In this document: one piece after another, positions 5,721-12,199 of the stretch
Position numbering within the stretch: position 1 is the first letter of the stretch
Layout: each line of letters starts with the position of its first letter
Assembly (NCBI GenBank): GCA_021443405.1
Contig: JABUUA010000040.1
Coordinates: 1-12,199, forward strand
Reading direction: 5' to 3'
Source: Bacteroidaceae bacterium
Lineage (GTDB): Bacteria > Bacteroidota > Bacteroidia > Bacteroidales > Bacteroidaceae
DNA: 12,199 nt
The notes under the pieces: generated by a model
What the model was told of the DNA's origin: nothing
Seen by the model: only the letters and a program-made list of their open reading frames with translations
Database searches by the model: none
Translations under genes and position numbers: made by a program

Positions 5721-8084
5721 ATGAAGAAGATAGTTTCCTTAATGACCATAGCGCTGGGGCTGCTCTCCGTCGTCTCTTGCAAGGACGAGGCTGAACTGCT
5801 GCCCGGCGACAATCCGACGTCCTACGGCAGCGGGATAAGGTTCTCTGCAAGTATGGAGGACAACGAAACGCGCACGCAGTATGCCGATAACGACTGGCGA
5901 CAACTGGAATGGAAGGAAGGTGACAAAGTGACCATTTTCTGCGACCAGACTAAGGCCCCCGACGGCAAGGGTGGCTGGGCGAAGAAGACCTCGGCTGTGT
6001 ATGAAATTAAGAAAGGTGACCTTATCGCTCATGAATATGAAGTGAATGGTCAGAAGATAAAAAACAACTGCTGGACGAACCTTCACCCGGAGTCGGACAA
6101 AAAGGACCCCGTCTTGAACAAGGAGACGGAAGCGCTCTATTGGGGCTCGGACGCAGGGCAGCACACTTTCTATGCCTGCTACGGCAAGGGCGTCAGCGTG
6201 GATGAGACGAGCGGCAAAGTAAATTGTTCCTACAATCCCATGCAGATACTTGAATACGACCAGAACCGCAATGAGTGCACCAATGCGGATTATGCCTACA
6301 TGGTATCGAAAAAGATAATGACTCCCGACGACGTCGTGTCCATGGCGTTCGACCCCATCATGACCACGCTTCAGGTGGAGGTGCAGGGGCCTGCTACTGG
6401 CAATGTCGTCCTCAGCGCGATGGAGATTACGTTGCCGAAGGAGTGCGACGTCATCAATATGGACGGAACTTTTGCTGTTACGTGCAACAGCGGCGGATTT
6501 GATGTTGTTGCGTCGACAGAGGCACAGAAGGAAGAGACGTACGTCTTTTTGCTCAAGGATCCTTTACCCTTACAGGCTGGTCAATCGGTCAAGTTCACCA
6601 TCTTCCTTCCTCCTGTGAAGATACAAAAAACCGACGAAGTAAAACTGTCGATAGTTGCTACGGACGCCTCTTGCACGTCCAAGATTTCAAATGTGGAAGT
6701 GCCTGCCGGTGGCAAGTTTGCCATCAAGGCACCGGAATGGGTGAAGAAGGATGCTGCTGCGCAGGAAGGCAAAGACTGGGTTGACCTCGGCCTCGGTGTG
6801 AAGTGGGCTACCCGCAACATCGGTGCCAGCACTCCCGAGGAGGCCGGCGGTTACTTCGGCTGGGGCTGCACCGCGATGTATGCAACAAGCGGTAGCAGTA
6901 ATTGGGGCGTCTATTGGCAGTATCTTCGTAATTACACTGGAACGAATGCTACGATATGCGGAACTGCTAACGACCCTTTGCAACAGTACGTCTATGATGG
7001 TAAGGGTGTCACCAATAAGAATTGGATTATTGCGGGCACCGAGTGGGACGCTGCGCGAGTTCGCCTTGGCGGTAAATGGCGTATGCCCACCAGAGAGGAA
7101 CTCCAAAAGCTGGGCAATTATGGTCCGTTTGATGGCGAGAACACCAAATGGGTATGGGATGCGTCTCGTAATGGTTACAGGGTGATAAGCAAGGTGGCTG
7201 GCTATGAAGGCCAAGAAATCTTCCTGCCATGGAGAGGCGTTCGCCAGCCCGCTTCGATACATTCAAGTCAGGGTGGCTATTGGACTTGTTCAAACGGCGG
7301 TGCCTGGAGCGCATCCAATGGTTCCGAGCAAAATGCATATTTTATGTATTATCAACAAGGGAACGTAGGAATTGCAAGTGGCAACAATAAAACCGATATG
7401 TTCATGTCGGCCTTCCCGCGTTTGGCGGGATGTCTAATTCGCCCAGTCTATGACTCGGAGATTACTGTGGGTGTTGATCTCGGCCTGAGCGTGCTGTGGG
7501 CCGACCAGAACGTCGGCGCGCAGAGCCCCGAGCAGCAAGGTCACCTCTATGGCTGGGGATGCATAGAGCCTTACGGCTATCAGAACGGCAAACCGGTCAC
7601 CGAAACTGCTGATTGGGCCACATACTGGAAAAAGTTGGGCAGCACTGCAACCAAAGATACTGATTGCGGAACTTCTGCTGACCCGCTGCAGTCGATTACA
7701 GACATTAGCGGCAATGCAAAGTTCGATGCTGCAAGGGCTTATCTCAAGGGTCCGTGGCGCATGCCTACCGAGTCTGAGATTGCAGAGCTCTTTGATGCAA
7801 GCAAGTGCAAATGGACTGCGGCCACTGTGAATGGCGTTGCAGGCTACTGGATAGAAAGTCTGGTTACTGGTTATACGGGCAACAAGATTTTCCTGCCGCG
7901 TGTCAACTACAACTACTGGGGCGCTACTCACGGCCAAGACGATCAAAAGGGTGTTGGCTTCGACAACACCTCCAAGAATTTCTACTTGCGTTACAACGGC
8001 TGCGCCATCCGCCCCGTATGTCCGAGGACCACTATGGGCAGCACGATTATAGGCTATGGCGCGGGTCACAACTTGTTGCAGTAA
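5721..8084 (+). CDS. Surface lipoprotein: fimbrillin-like N-terminal region plus two FISUMP domains
   Basis: The 787-residue protein begins with a lipoprotein signal (lipobox VVSC, lipidated C20). The acidic residues after it (KDEAE) resemble the Bacteroidetes surface-export signal, so it is probably displayed outside the cell. Residues about 37-335 look like a fimbrillin (FimA/Mfa-type) region: ETRTQYADNDW followed by WKEGDKVTIF (64-73) is the usual RT...WxxGDxV pattern. Two tandem FISUMP domains follow (about 350-577 and 583-767). Each has DLGL.V.WA..N.GA at its start, GWGC (C383, C614), a CGT..DPLQ segment (C413, C649), WRMPT (453-457, 679-683) and GC.IRPV at its end (C571, C761). FISUMP is related to DUF1566/Lcl_C-type lectin-like folds, so ligand binding is plausible but not shown. 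A 21-residue extension follows FISUMP 2. The gap to the next gene is 44 bases. Confidence 0.85.
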   Translation: MKKIVSLMTIALGLLSVVSCKDEAELLPGDNPTSYGSGIRFSASMEDNETRTQYADNDWRQLEWKEGDKVTIFCDQTKAPDGKGGWAKKTSAVYEIKKGDLIAHEYEVNGQKIKNNCWTNLHPESDKKDPVLNKETEALYWGSDAGQHTFYACYGKGVSVDETSGKVNCSYNPMQILEYDQNRNECTNADYAYMVSKKIMTPDDVVSMAFDPIMTTLQVEVQGPATGNVVLSAMEITLPKECDVINMDGTFAVTCNSGGFDVVASTEAQKEETYVFLLKDPLPLQAGQSVKFTIFLPPVKIQKTDEVKLSIVATDASCTSKISNVEVPAGGKFAIKAPEWVKKDAAAQEGKDWVDLGLGVKWATRNIGASTPEEAGGYFGWGCTAMYATSGSSNWGVYWQYLRNYTGTNATICGTANDPLQQYVYDGKGVTNKNWIIAGTEWDAARVRLGGKWRMPTREELQKLGNYGPFDGENTKWVWDASRNGYRVISKVAGYEGQEIFLPWRGVRQPASIHSSQGGYWTCSNGGAWSASNGSEQNAYFMYYQQGNVGIASGNNKTDMFMSAFPRLAGCLIRPVYDSEITVGVDLGLSVLWADQNVGAQSPEQQGHLYGWGCIEPYGYQNGKPVTETADWATYWKKLGSTATKDTDCGTSADPLQSITDISGNAKFDAARAYLKGPWRMPTESEIAELFDASKCKWTAATVNGVAGYWIESLVTGYTGNKIFLPRVNYNYWGATHGQDDQKGVGFDNTSKNFYLRYNGCAIRPVCPRTTMGSTIIGYGAGHNLLQ

Positions 8085-8128
8085 AAGAGACATCACCTAT
8101 AAAGAATCAAACAAATAGACGATATAAT

Positions 8129-9646
8129 ATGAAAAAGATATTCAATCTTCTGCTTGCCCTGCCGCTGCTGATGCTGGCGGGCTGCGCGTCGGACGAACCC
8201 ATAGCGCCTGCAGAAAAAGTATATACCTACACCCTAAACGCCTGCTTCGACACCGATGAGGAAGAAACGCGTGTAAGCCACGCGGATGAAAGCGAATCGA
8301 TGAATTGCAAGTGGGAGATGGGCGACGTGGTAAAGGTGAATGATACACAGGCAAAAAAGACATTTGACTTTAAGGTCACAGAAATCAACACCGACGGCAC
8401 GGCTACGCTGACCTACCAAGGCACCGATGCAATTGCAAATATCACCAACTTCACGGGCACAGTCACGTATAACGCTGCTCAGCAATCGTGGTACCAGGCA
8501 ACATCGGTGGGGAAACAAACGGCGAATAAGAACTGCGACCACCTGAAGTATAGCGAGGTGATGACGGCACACATGGGGAAAGGTCCGTACACACAAGAGA
8601 CTACGCTCAGAAATGTGAATCTGAACGGTACCCAACTCTTCTTTGCCCATTCGAACTCTGTATTCAGAATCAAGTTTAAGGCTCCTGCCGCTTTCACCTC
8701 GGCGAAACTGACCTTGAGTGGTGATATGTGGCAGACAACAAATACCTTCCCTTCGGTCGATTTGAACTTCTCGGCAACGGCGGGCGACGAGGTTACTGCC
8801 TACATTATGGACGTATACTACCTTAATGGGTTGGCAGCAGGTAAAAGTCTAAGATTTACACTCAAAATCGGCTCGGATACCTATTGTTACAACCACACAT
8901 TTGGAACACCTGTTAATCAATTAAAGGCGCGCGTCAATAATATTTACTGGCTGGCAGACCTTGGCTCTAAGTTGCAAAAAGCAGACGCCGACCCAATCCC
9001 AGTTCCTGTCGACCTCGGTCTGAGCGTGAAGTGGGCAAGCGTCAACCTCGGCGCAAGCAAGCCCGAGGAGGACGGCGACCGCTACGGCTGGGGCTGTGTA
9101 AAGCCGTATGACGCAAGTTTGACCAAAGTGTCTTGGACGGACTATTTCTCCGAGTTGGGTAGCACAGGTACTGCTGATACGGACTGCGGAGGCACTAACG
9201 ACCCGCTTGCGAGCTACGTCGCACCGAAAGTGGGTGACATAAAAAACACCCAGTGGGACGCCGCCAACAAACGCCTCGGCGGCAAGTGGCGTATGCCCAC
9301 CAAAGCTGAGGTGAAGGCGTTGTTCAACTCCTGCAGTCAGTCGTGGACATACAATTATAACGGCACAGGTGTTGCTGGTGTTAAATTATCAAACAATGGT
9401 AAAAGCATCTTCTTGCCTGCGGTGAAGTGCATGTCTGACAATGGAGTCGTAGTTCTTCCTAATGGCAGTCCCTCTGGCAATTACTGGATCTCTACCACGA
9501 ACGATGTGCCTGATCCCGGCGAAAGTCAAGGAGCCGAAGTGGCAAATACTGTCGAGTTTATACCATTGAGTTCGTATGTGTCGTTTTCGCTCTTCAACGA
9601 ATTGCGTTACATAGGTTGCGTCATCCGTCCCGTCTTGGAACCGTAA
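8129..9646 (+). CDS. Surface lipoprotein: fimbrillin-like N-terminal region plus one FISUMP domain
   Basis: The 505-residue protein starts at ATG 8129. The open frame runs further upstream, but that part overlaps the previous gene and the lipoprotein signal begins exactly here. The lipobox is LAGC (C19), followed by ASDE, again like a surface-export signal. Residues about 30-275 are fimbrillin-like (ETRVSHADE, then WEMGDVVKV 62-70). One FISUMP domain (about 293-503) shows VDLGLSVKWASVNLGA, GWGC (C323), DTDCGGTNDPL (C353), WRMPT (387-391) and GCVIRPV (C497) almost at the end. It is a paralogue of the preceding gene with one FISUMP copy instead of two. It probably acts as a second subunit or alternative tip/adhesin of the same surface structure, but that role is inferred from order and architecture only. 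Confidence 0.85.
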   Translation: MKKIFNLLLALPLLMLAGCASDEPIAPAEKVYTYTLNACFDTDEEETRVSHADESESMNCKWEMGDVVKVNDTQAKKTFDFKVTEINTDGTATLTYQGTDAIANITNFTGTVTYNAAQQSWYQATSVGKQTANKNCDHLKYSEVMTAHMGKGPYTQETTLRNVNLNGTQLFFAHSNSVFRIKFKAPAAFTSAKLTLSGDMWQTTNTFPSVDLNFSATAGDEVTAYIMDVYYLNGLAAGKSLRFTLKIGSDTYCYNHTFGTPVNQLKARVNNIYWLADLGSKLQKADADPIPVPVDLGLSVKWASVNLGASKPEEDGDRYGWGCVKPYDASLTKVSWTDYFSELGSTGTADTDCGGTNDPLASYVAPKVGDIKNTQWDAANKRLGGKWRMPTKAEVKALFNSCSQSWTYNYNGTGVAGVKLSNNGKSIFLPAVKCMSDNGVVVLPNGSPSGNYWISTTNDVPDPGESQGAEVANTVEFIPLSSYVSFSLFNELRYIGCVIRPVLEP

Positions 9647-9679
9647 GTCGGTAGCGCAAGCCTCCGATTTCAACAATAT

Positions 9680-9712
9680 GTCCCCCGACAAACTCAGTGT
9701 TTGTCGGGGGAC
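9680..9712. terminator. Long perfect hairpin closing the FISUMP operon
   Basis: GTCCCCCGACAAAC (9680-9693) pairs perfectly over 14 bp with GTTTGTCGGGGGAC (9699-9712) around a five-base loop TCAGT, 33 bases after the stop codon. The T-tract is poor (GTCGTAATTT). It lies between two convergent genes and probably serves both directions. Confidence 0.75.
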
Positions 9713-9762
9713 GTCGTAATTTGAGTGGTGACGGGGGAAATGGGAGCGTAATAGATTCCTTT

Positions 9763-10167
9763 CTAATCTACCGAAACGGTCTCGCCACCGATGAGTCGTG
9801 TGCCTTGCTCCGTCACGGGCGTACCGTTGAGCAGTGTGGACTGCTTGGGGTGGCGGTGCGAGTAACTGGGACTGGCCGGGTGGGGGTTGATGCAGCAACC
9901 CGGGCACATGGAACAGGCTTTGGCGCGGTCCGAGAGCAGTCCCTTGGGGCAGTCGGTGCGCAGTTGTCCGTGCACCAGTGTCCATGTGTCGGCCTGTGCG
10001 TCGTGCACCACCGAGCACTGGAAGGGGTCGTAGCCCGTTGCGGTCACGGTGTTATAGGCGTCTTCGTGCTCACATCCTATCCAAACCACTTGTCGCGTGG
10101 CCGTGATGAGGCTCTCCAACTCCAGTGAGCGCACTGCGCCCGTCGCGTCCTTTATGTGTAGTTCCAT
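9763..10167 (-). CDS. Cys-rich FHA-like protein
   Basis: This 134-residue soluble protein has no signal or membrane segment. Its pattern resembles a forkhead-associated fold: VVWIGCEHEDAYN (27-39) takes the place of the 'IGR...N' strand, FQCSVVH (49-55) that of 'iSr.Ha', TWTLVHG follows (61-67), and STLLNGTPV (110-118) with LIGGETVSV (125-133) matches the C-terminal 'NGT.vN...L..GD.I' part. The usual phosphothreonine-binding Arg after Gly is Cys32. Between the last strands sits a Cys-rich insertion (C73, C85, C88, C91, C92, then INPHP) that could bind zinc. Cys32 and Cys51 are further candidates. FHA domains bind phosphothreonine peptides, but the missing Arg makes this uncertain. It is a single gene, convergent with the FISUMP operon. 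The start is supported by a promoter 30-40 bases upstream. Confidence 0.65.
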   Translation of the reverse strand: MELHIKDATGAVRSLELESLITATRQVVWIGCEHEDAYNTVTATGYDPFQCSVVHDAQADTWTLVHGQLRTDCPKGLLSDRAKACSMCPGCCINPHPASPSYSHRHPKQSTLLNGTPVTEQGTRLIGGETVSVD

Positions 10168-10201
10168 CGCTGTGTTCGTTATTTTCGTTCGATTCCGGAT
10201 A

Positions 10202-10209
10202 CAAAGATA
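10202..10209 (-). promoter_or_regulatory. -7 element of the FHA-like gene promoter
   Basis: Read on the minus strand, this is TATCTTTG, a full match to TAnnTTTG, 35 bases before the start codon. No -33 TTTG is found at the usual 19-21-base spacing. Confidence 0.55.
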
Positions 10210-10599
10210 CTACCTTTTCTTCAATTCCCGACCCCGTCGCAAGAGGGAAAATGTGCGGTTTTTCTTGCGATTTTATCAAGTTGAAGGAAATCAGTTGGTT
10301 AGAAAACCCGATTCGCTCGCCCGCAGGCAGGACCTTATTTTCTTAGATGAATCGACAAATTTTATTGGGTGAGTGAGCAATTTTTATTAGAAAAAAGTTC
10401 AGTTTTCTTAGGCGTCGCAAGGGTGTCACCGCGGTGACACTTTGCACACGTCCTTTTTACTAACCTTCTTCGCCCTAATGAATTTTCTTGCGCCTGTGGT
10501 CGTTGTAACGATTTTTTTGAGCCGCTGCGTGTCGGTTTTCCAAATCTTTTTGCTAACTTTACACTCACATTAACCATCAACCTAAAGAAACAACAGACC
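10210..10599. other. AT-richer intergenic region between divergent genes
   Basis: No gene is supported. It holds an 18-bp palindrome (10423-10440), four copies of TTTTCTT followed by G or A (10260, 10338, 10403, 10483), and a weak -7-like TAACTTTA at 10554-10561 that may drive the nitroreductase gene 39 bases further on. No good -33 element lies at the right spacing from it. Confidence 0.5.
10423..10440. promoter_or_regulatory. 18-bp perfect palindrome, candidate operator
   Basis: GTGTCACCGCGGTGACAC is a perfect inverted repeat with no spacer, 160 bases before the nitroreductase start. It lacks a loop and is not followed by a T-run, so a binding site for a dimeric regulator is a better guess than a terminator. 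No regulator gene lies next to it in the window. Confidence 0.5.
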
Positions 10600-11118
10600 A
10601 TGGAAGCGCTCGAAATGCTTTATACACGCCGCAGTATCAAAGGTTACACCGACGCGATGCCCCCGCAGGAACTCATCGACCAGGTGACGAAGGCCGGCAC
10701 CACTGCCCCCACAGGAATGGGCATGCAGTCGCCCGTCATCGTGGTGGTGAAGAACAAAGCGCTGCGCGACGAACTCGCGACGCTCAATGCCGACGTGCTC
10801 GGTACTGCGTCAGACCCGTTCTACCGTGCGCCCGTCATCATTGTCGTCCTCGCGGCCCGTTCGCGCAACACCTATCTCTATGATGGCTCGCTCGTCATCG
10901 GCAACATGCTCAATGCGGCCCACGCACTCGGTCTCGGCGCGTGCTGGATTCACCGGGCCCGGGAAGTGTTTGCCAGCGAACGCGGTCGACAACTGCTGGC
11001 CGAATGGGGACTCAGCGACGACTACGAGGGCATCGGCCACGTGGCGCTGGGCTATGCGGCCGTGGACCCCAAGCCAGCCAAACCGCGCAAACCCGATTAT
11101 GTGCGTGTAATTGAATAA
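10600..11118 (+). CDS. Nitroreductase-family flavoprotein
   Basis: This 172-residue cytoplasmic protein belongs to the FMN-dependent nitroreductase family, which reduces nitro-, quinone- or flavin-type substrates with NAD(P)H. The N-terminal YTRRSIKGYT (8-17) carries the Arg-Arg-Ser FMN phosphate site. APTGMGMQSP (36-45) is the usual flavin-contact loop. YDGSLVIGNMLNAAHALGLGACWIH (94-118) is the conserved helix region, and GIGHVALGY (144-152) the second flavin site. Length is typical of the short subfamily common in Bacteroidales. The start is clear because the family normally begins MEA/MELLYTRRS. The next gene follows after 40 bases with no promoter motif in between, so they may be co-transcribed. 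The substrate cannot be told from sequence. Confidence 0.93.
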   Translation: MEALEMLYTRRSIKGYTDAMPPQELIDQVTKAGTTAPTGMGMQSPVIVVVKNKALRDELATLNADVLGTASDPFYRAPVIIVVLAARSRNTYLYDGSLVIGNMLNAAHALGLGACWIHRAREVFASERGRQLLAEWGLSDDYEGIGHVALGYAAVDPKPAKPRKPDYVRVIE

Positions 11119-11158
11119 CGCCCCAATCGTTCCACCCAAAGAATAACATGACAACAAC

Positions 11159-11641
11159 ATGAAAAGACTATTTTTTTGCGTCGCCGCCCTCCTGCTCATA
11201 CTGATGGCTTGCTATGTGAAGCCCGGCGAAAAGGCTGTGGCGAAGGACGTCGCCTTCGAGGTGGCAAGCGGCTATTTCTTCCGCAACGACCGCCCCGTGC
11301 CCGCCGCGCCGCTGGTGATGACCTCGCAGGCAGAATTGGAAAACTATTTCGGCTACGCCACCACCATGTCCTCGCGCCCCACTGCCATCGACTTCACCCA
11401 GCAGGCTGCGCTCGCCATCGTCGAGGCTCCCACGCAGCGACATACCGACATCGAAGTGACGGCCATCCGTCGTCCGACCCCCGACACCCTTACGGTCAAC
11501 TACCGCGTCAGTGTAGGCGACTCGCTCACCTACACCCTGCAGCCCGTCACCCTCGTACTCATTCCCCGCACAGACCTATTCCCCACCACTGCCTCGACTG
11601 CCAACCCCCAGCTCCCCGCCGTGGTAGCGCGGGAGGAGTAG
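11159..11641 (+). CDS. Small lipoprotein, possible PrcB-like fold
   Basis: The 160-residue protein has a lipoprotein signal (lipobox LMAC, lipidated C18). The residues after it (YVKPGEK) are not acidic, so it may stay in the periplasm-facing leaflet. The mature part contains PLVMTSQAELENYFG (51-65), IDFTQQAALAIVE (77-89), and alternating strands ending YTLQPVTLVLIP (125-136). This resembles the PrcB C-terminal domain pattern (vDF...l.v....I.i....l.v...) found in many Bacteroidales lipoproteins of unknown role, but I am not certain. It lies 40 bases after the nitroreductase and 35 bases from the end of the convergent Fic gene. Its function is not known. Confidence 0.7.
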   Translation: MKRLFFCVAALLLILMACYVKPGEKAVAKDVAFEVASGYFFRNDRPVPAAPLVMTSQAELENYFGYATTMSSRPTAIDFTQQAALAIVEAPTQRHTDIEVTAIRRPTPDTLTVNYRVSVGDSLTYTLQPVTLVLIPRTDLFPTTASTANPQLPAVVAREE

Positions 11642-11676
11642 CAGGCCATTGGCTCGGTGTGAGCGTTTCAGATAGA

Positions 11677-12199
11677 CTACTGCGGTATGCGAAAATACTC
11701 CATTAAGGCCTTGAAGTCGTCCTGTGCTGCGAGGCAGGTGTCGCGCAGATAGCCGTTGATGTGACCCCAGTTTTGCAGTCCTCGGTAGTAGAACATCTTG
11801 TGTTCGTCGGTGATGATGAAGGGAACCAGACCGTGGGCAAGGCATTCCTTGAACATCAGCAGGCGGCCCACGCGCCCGTTCCCGTCTTGAAACGGATGGA
11901 TGGTCTCGAAGCGATGATGCAAATCCAGTATGTCGTCAAACGTGACGGTCTGCTTGGCGTTGTAGTTTCGGAGCAGTGATTTCATCTCGTCGGGCACATG
12001 TTCGGGCAGCGTCGTCTGCTGACCGCCGACCTCGTTGGGAAGTTTTTTGTAATTTCCCACTGCGAACCAATCCTTACGACTGTATGCCGTGCCTGATTTC
12101 AGCAGGCTGTGCAGCTCTTTTATTAGGGCCTCGGTCAACTTTTCCACGGCTCTGTCGATAATCATGTCGATGCAACGGCAGTGATTCGCCGTTTCGATG
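11677..12199 (-). CDS. Fic-family protein (AMP-transferase), 5' part outside the window
   Basis: The frame ends at a TAG (11677-11679) and stays open to the window edge. An ATG exists at 12163-12165, but the codons before it (IETANHCRCID) continue a sequence typical of this subfamily, so the true start lies beyond the window. The core motif HPFQDGNGRVGR (11863-11898) fits HPFxDGNGRxxR. Its His is the catalytic base, Asp/Asn bind the metal and phosphate, and the last Arg contacts ATP. WFAVGNYKKLPNEVGG upstream (about 12025-12070) matches the flap region seen in class II Fic proteins. These enzymes transfer AMP or other nucleotide parts to Ser, Thr or Tyr of target proteins. The inhibitory (S/T)xxxE(G/N) helix would sit upstream and is not visible. 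No antitoxin is seen. Target unknown. Confidence 0.9.
   Translation of the reverse strand, partial: IETANHCRCIDMIIDRAVEKLTEALIKELHSLLKSGTAYSRKDWFAVGNYKKLPNEVGGQQTTLPEHVPDEMKSLLRNYNAKQTVTFDDILDLHHRFETIHPFQDGNGRVGRLLMFKECLAHGLVPFIITDEHKMFYYRGLQNWGHINGYLRDTCLAAQDDFKALMEYFRIPQ

Noticed and set aside
7805..8128. In-frame extension upstream of the second FISUMP lipoprotein
   Set aside because: It overlaps the previous gene in another frame. The lipoprotein signal peptide begins at 8129.
9752..9770. TAGATT/AATCTA dyad at the end of the FHA-like gene
   Set aside because: Six A/T-rich pairs overlapping the stop codon. Weak beside the nearby 14-bp hairpin.
9389..10018. Minus-strand frame of 209 codons
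   Set aside because: It covers the end of the FISUMP gene, the terminator and an out-of-frame part of the FHA-like gene. No recognisable domain.
10362..10601. Minus-strand frame of 79 codons before the nitroreductase
   Set aside because: Basic, low-information sequence spanning the palindrome and the likely promoter. No homology recognised.
11148..11162. Tiny ORF MTTT overlapping the lipoprotein start by ATGA
   Set aside because: Four codons of a simple ACA repeat, most likely chance. It could be a coupling peptide but nothing supports that.

Overview
The window looks like chromosomal DNA of a Bacteroidales bacterium, most likely Prevotella-like. The evidence is: promoter -7 elements of the TAnnTTTG type, A-rich start regions without strong Shine-Dalgarno sites, fimbrillin-like lipoproteins with acidic residues after the lipid cysteine, FISUMP (TIGR02145-type) domains, a secreted CotH/lamin-tail protein with a T9SS-like tail, and the style of the nitroreductase and Fic proteins. 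No rRNA, tRNA, transposase, CRISPR or recombinase was seen.

Left part (1-4842): about 360 bases hold the possible 3' end of an unidentified gene and a clear promoter. They are followed by one very large gene (362-4753) for a secreted multidomain CotH-kinase-like protein with BIG2, two lamin-tail, chitobiase-C-like and galactose-binding-like modules. It ends at a good hairpin terminator (4811-4842).

Middle (4843-9712): a 670-base non-coding stretch starts with a degenerate 22-bp tandem repeat (about 4860-4969). A strong promoter follows (5126-5157), then a transcribed leader of about 260 nt with a C8 tract and a 14-bp-stem hairpin. The leader precedes a probable operon: a short peptide gene with a Gly-Gly motif (5425-5673), and two surface-type lipoproteins that fuse a fimbrillin-like N-terminal part to two (5721-8084) or one (8129-9646) FISUMP domains. 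A long perfect hairpin (9680-9712) closes the operon. My reading, an inference, is a cell-surface adhesin or pilus-tip module whose FISUMP domains bind glycan or protein ligands, preceded by a small peptide of unknown role and possibly controlled by attenuation.

Right part (9713-12199): a convergent single gene encodes a Cys-rich FHA-like protein (minus strand, 9763-10167). A 430-base intergenic region follows with an 18-bp perfect palindrome. Next come a small nitroreductase (10600-11118) and a lipoprotein with a PrcB-like fold (11159-11641), probably co-transcribed. A convergent Fic-family AMP-transferase gene (minus strand) is cut by the window end.

The most novel-looking items are the 22-bp repeat array whose internal dyads persist although their sequence changes, the structured leader plus small Gly-Gly peptide ahead of the FISUMP lipoproteins, and the Cys-rich FHA variant. 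None of these could be searched against databases here.
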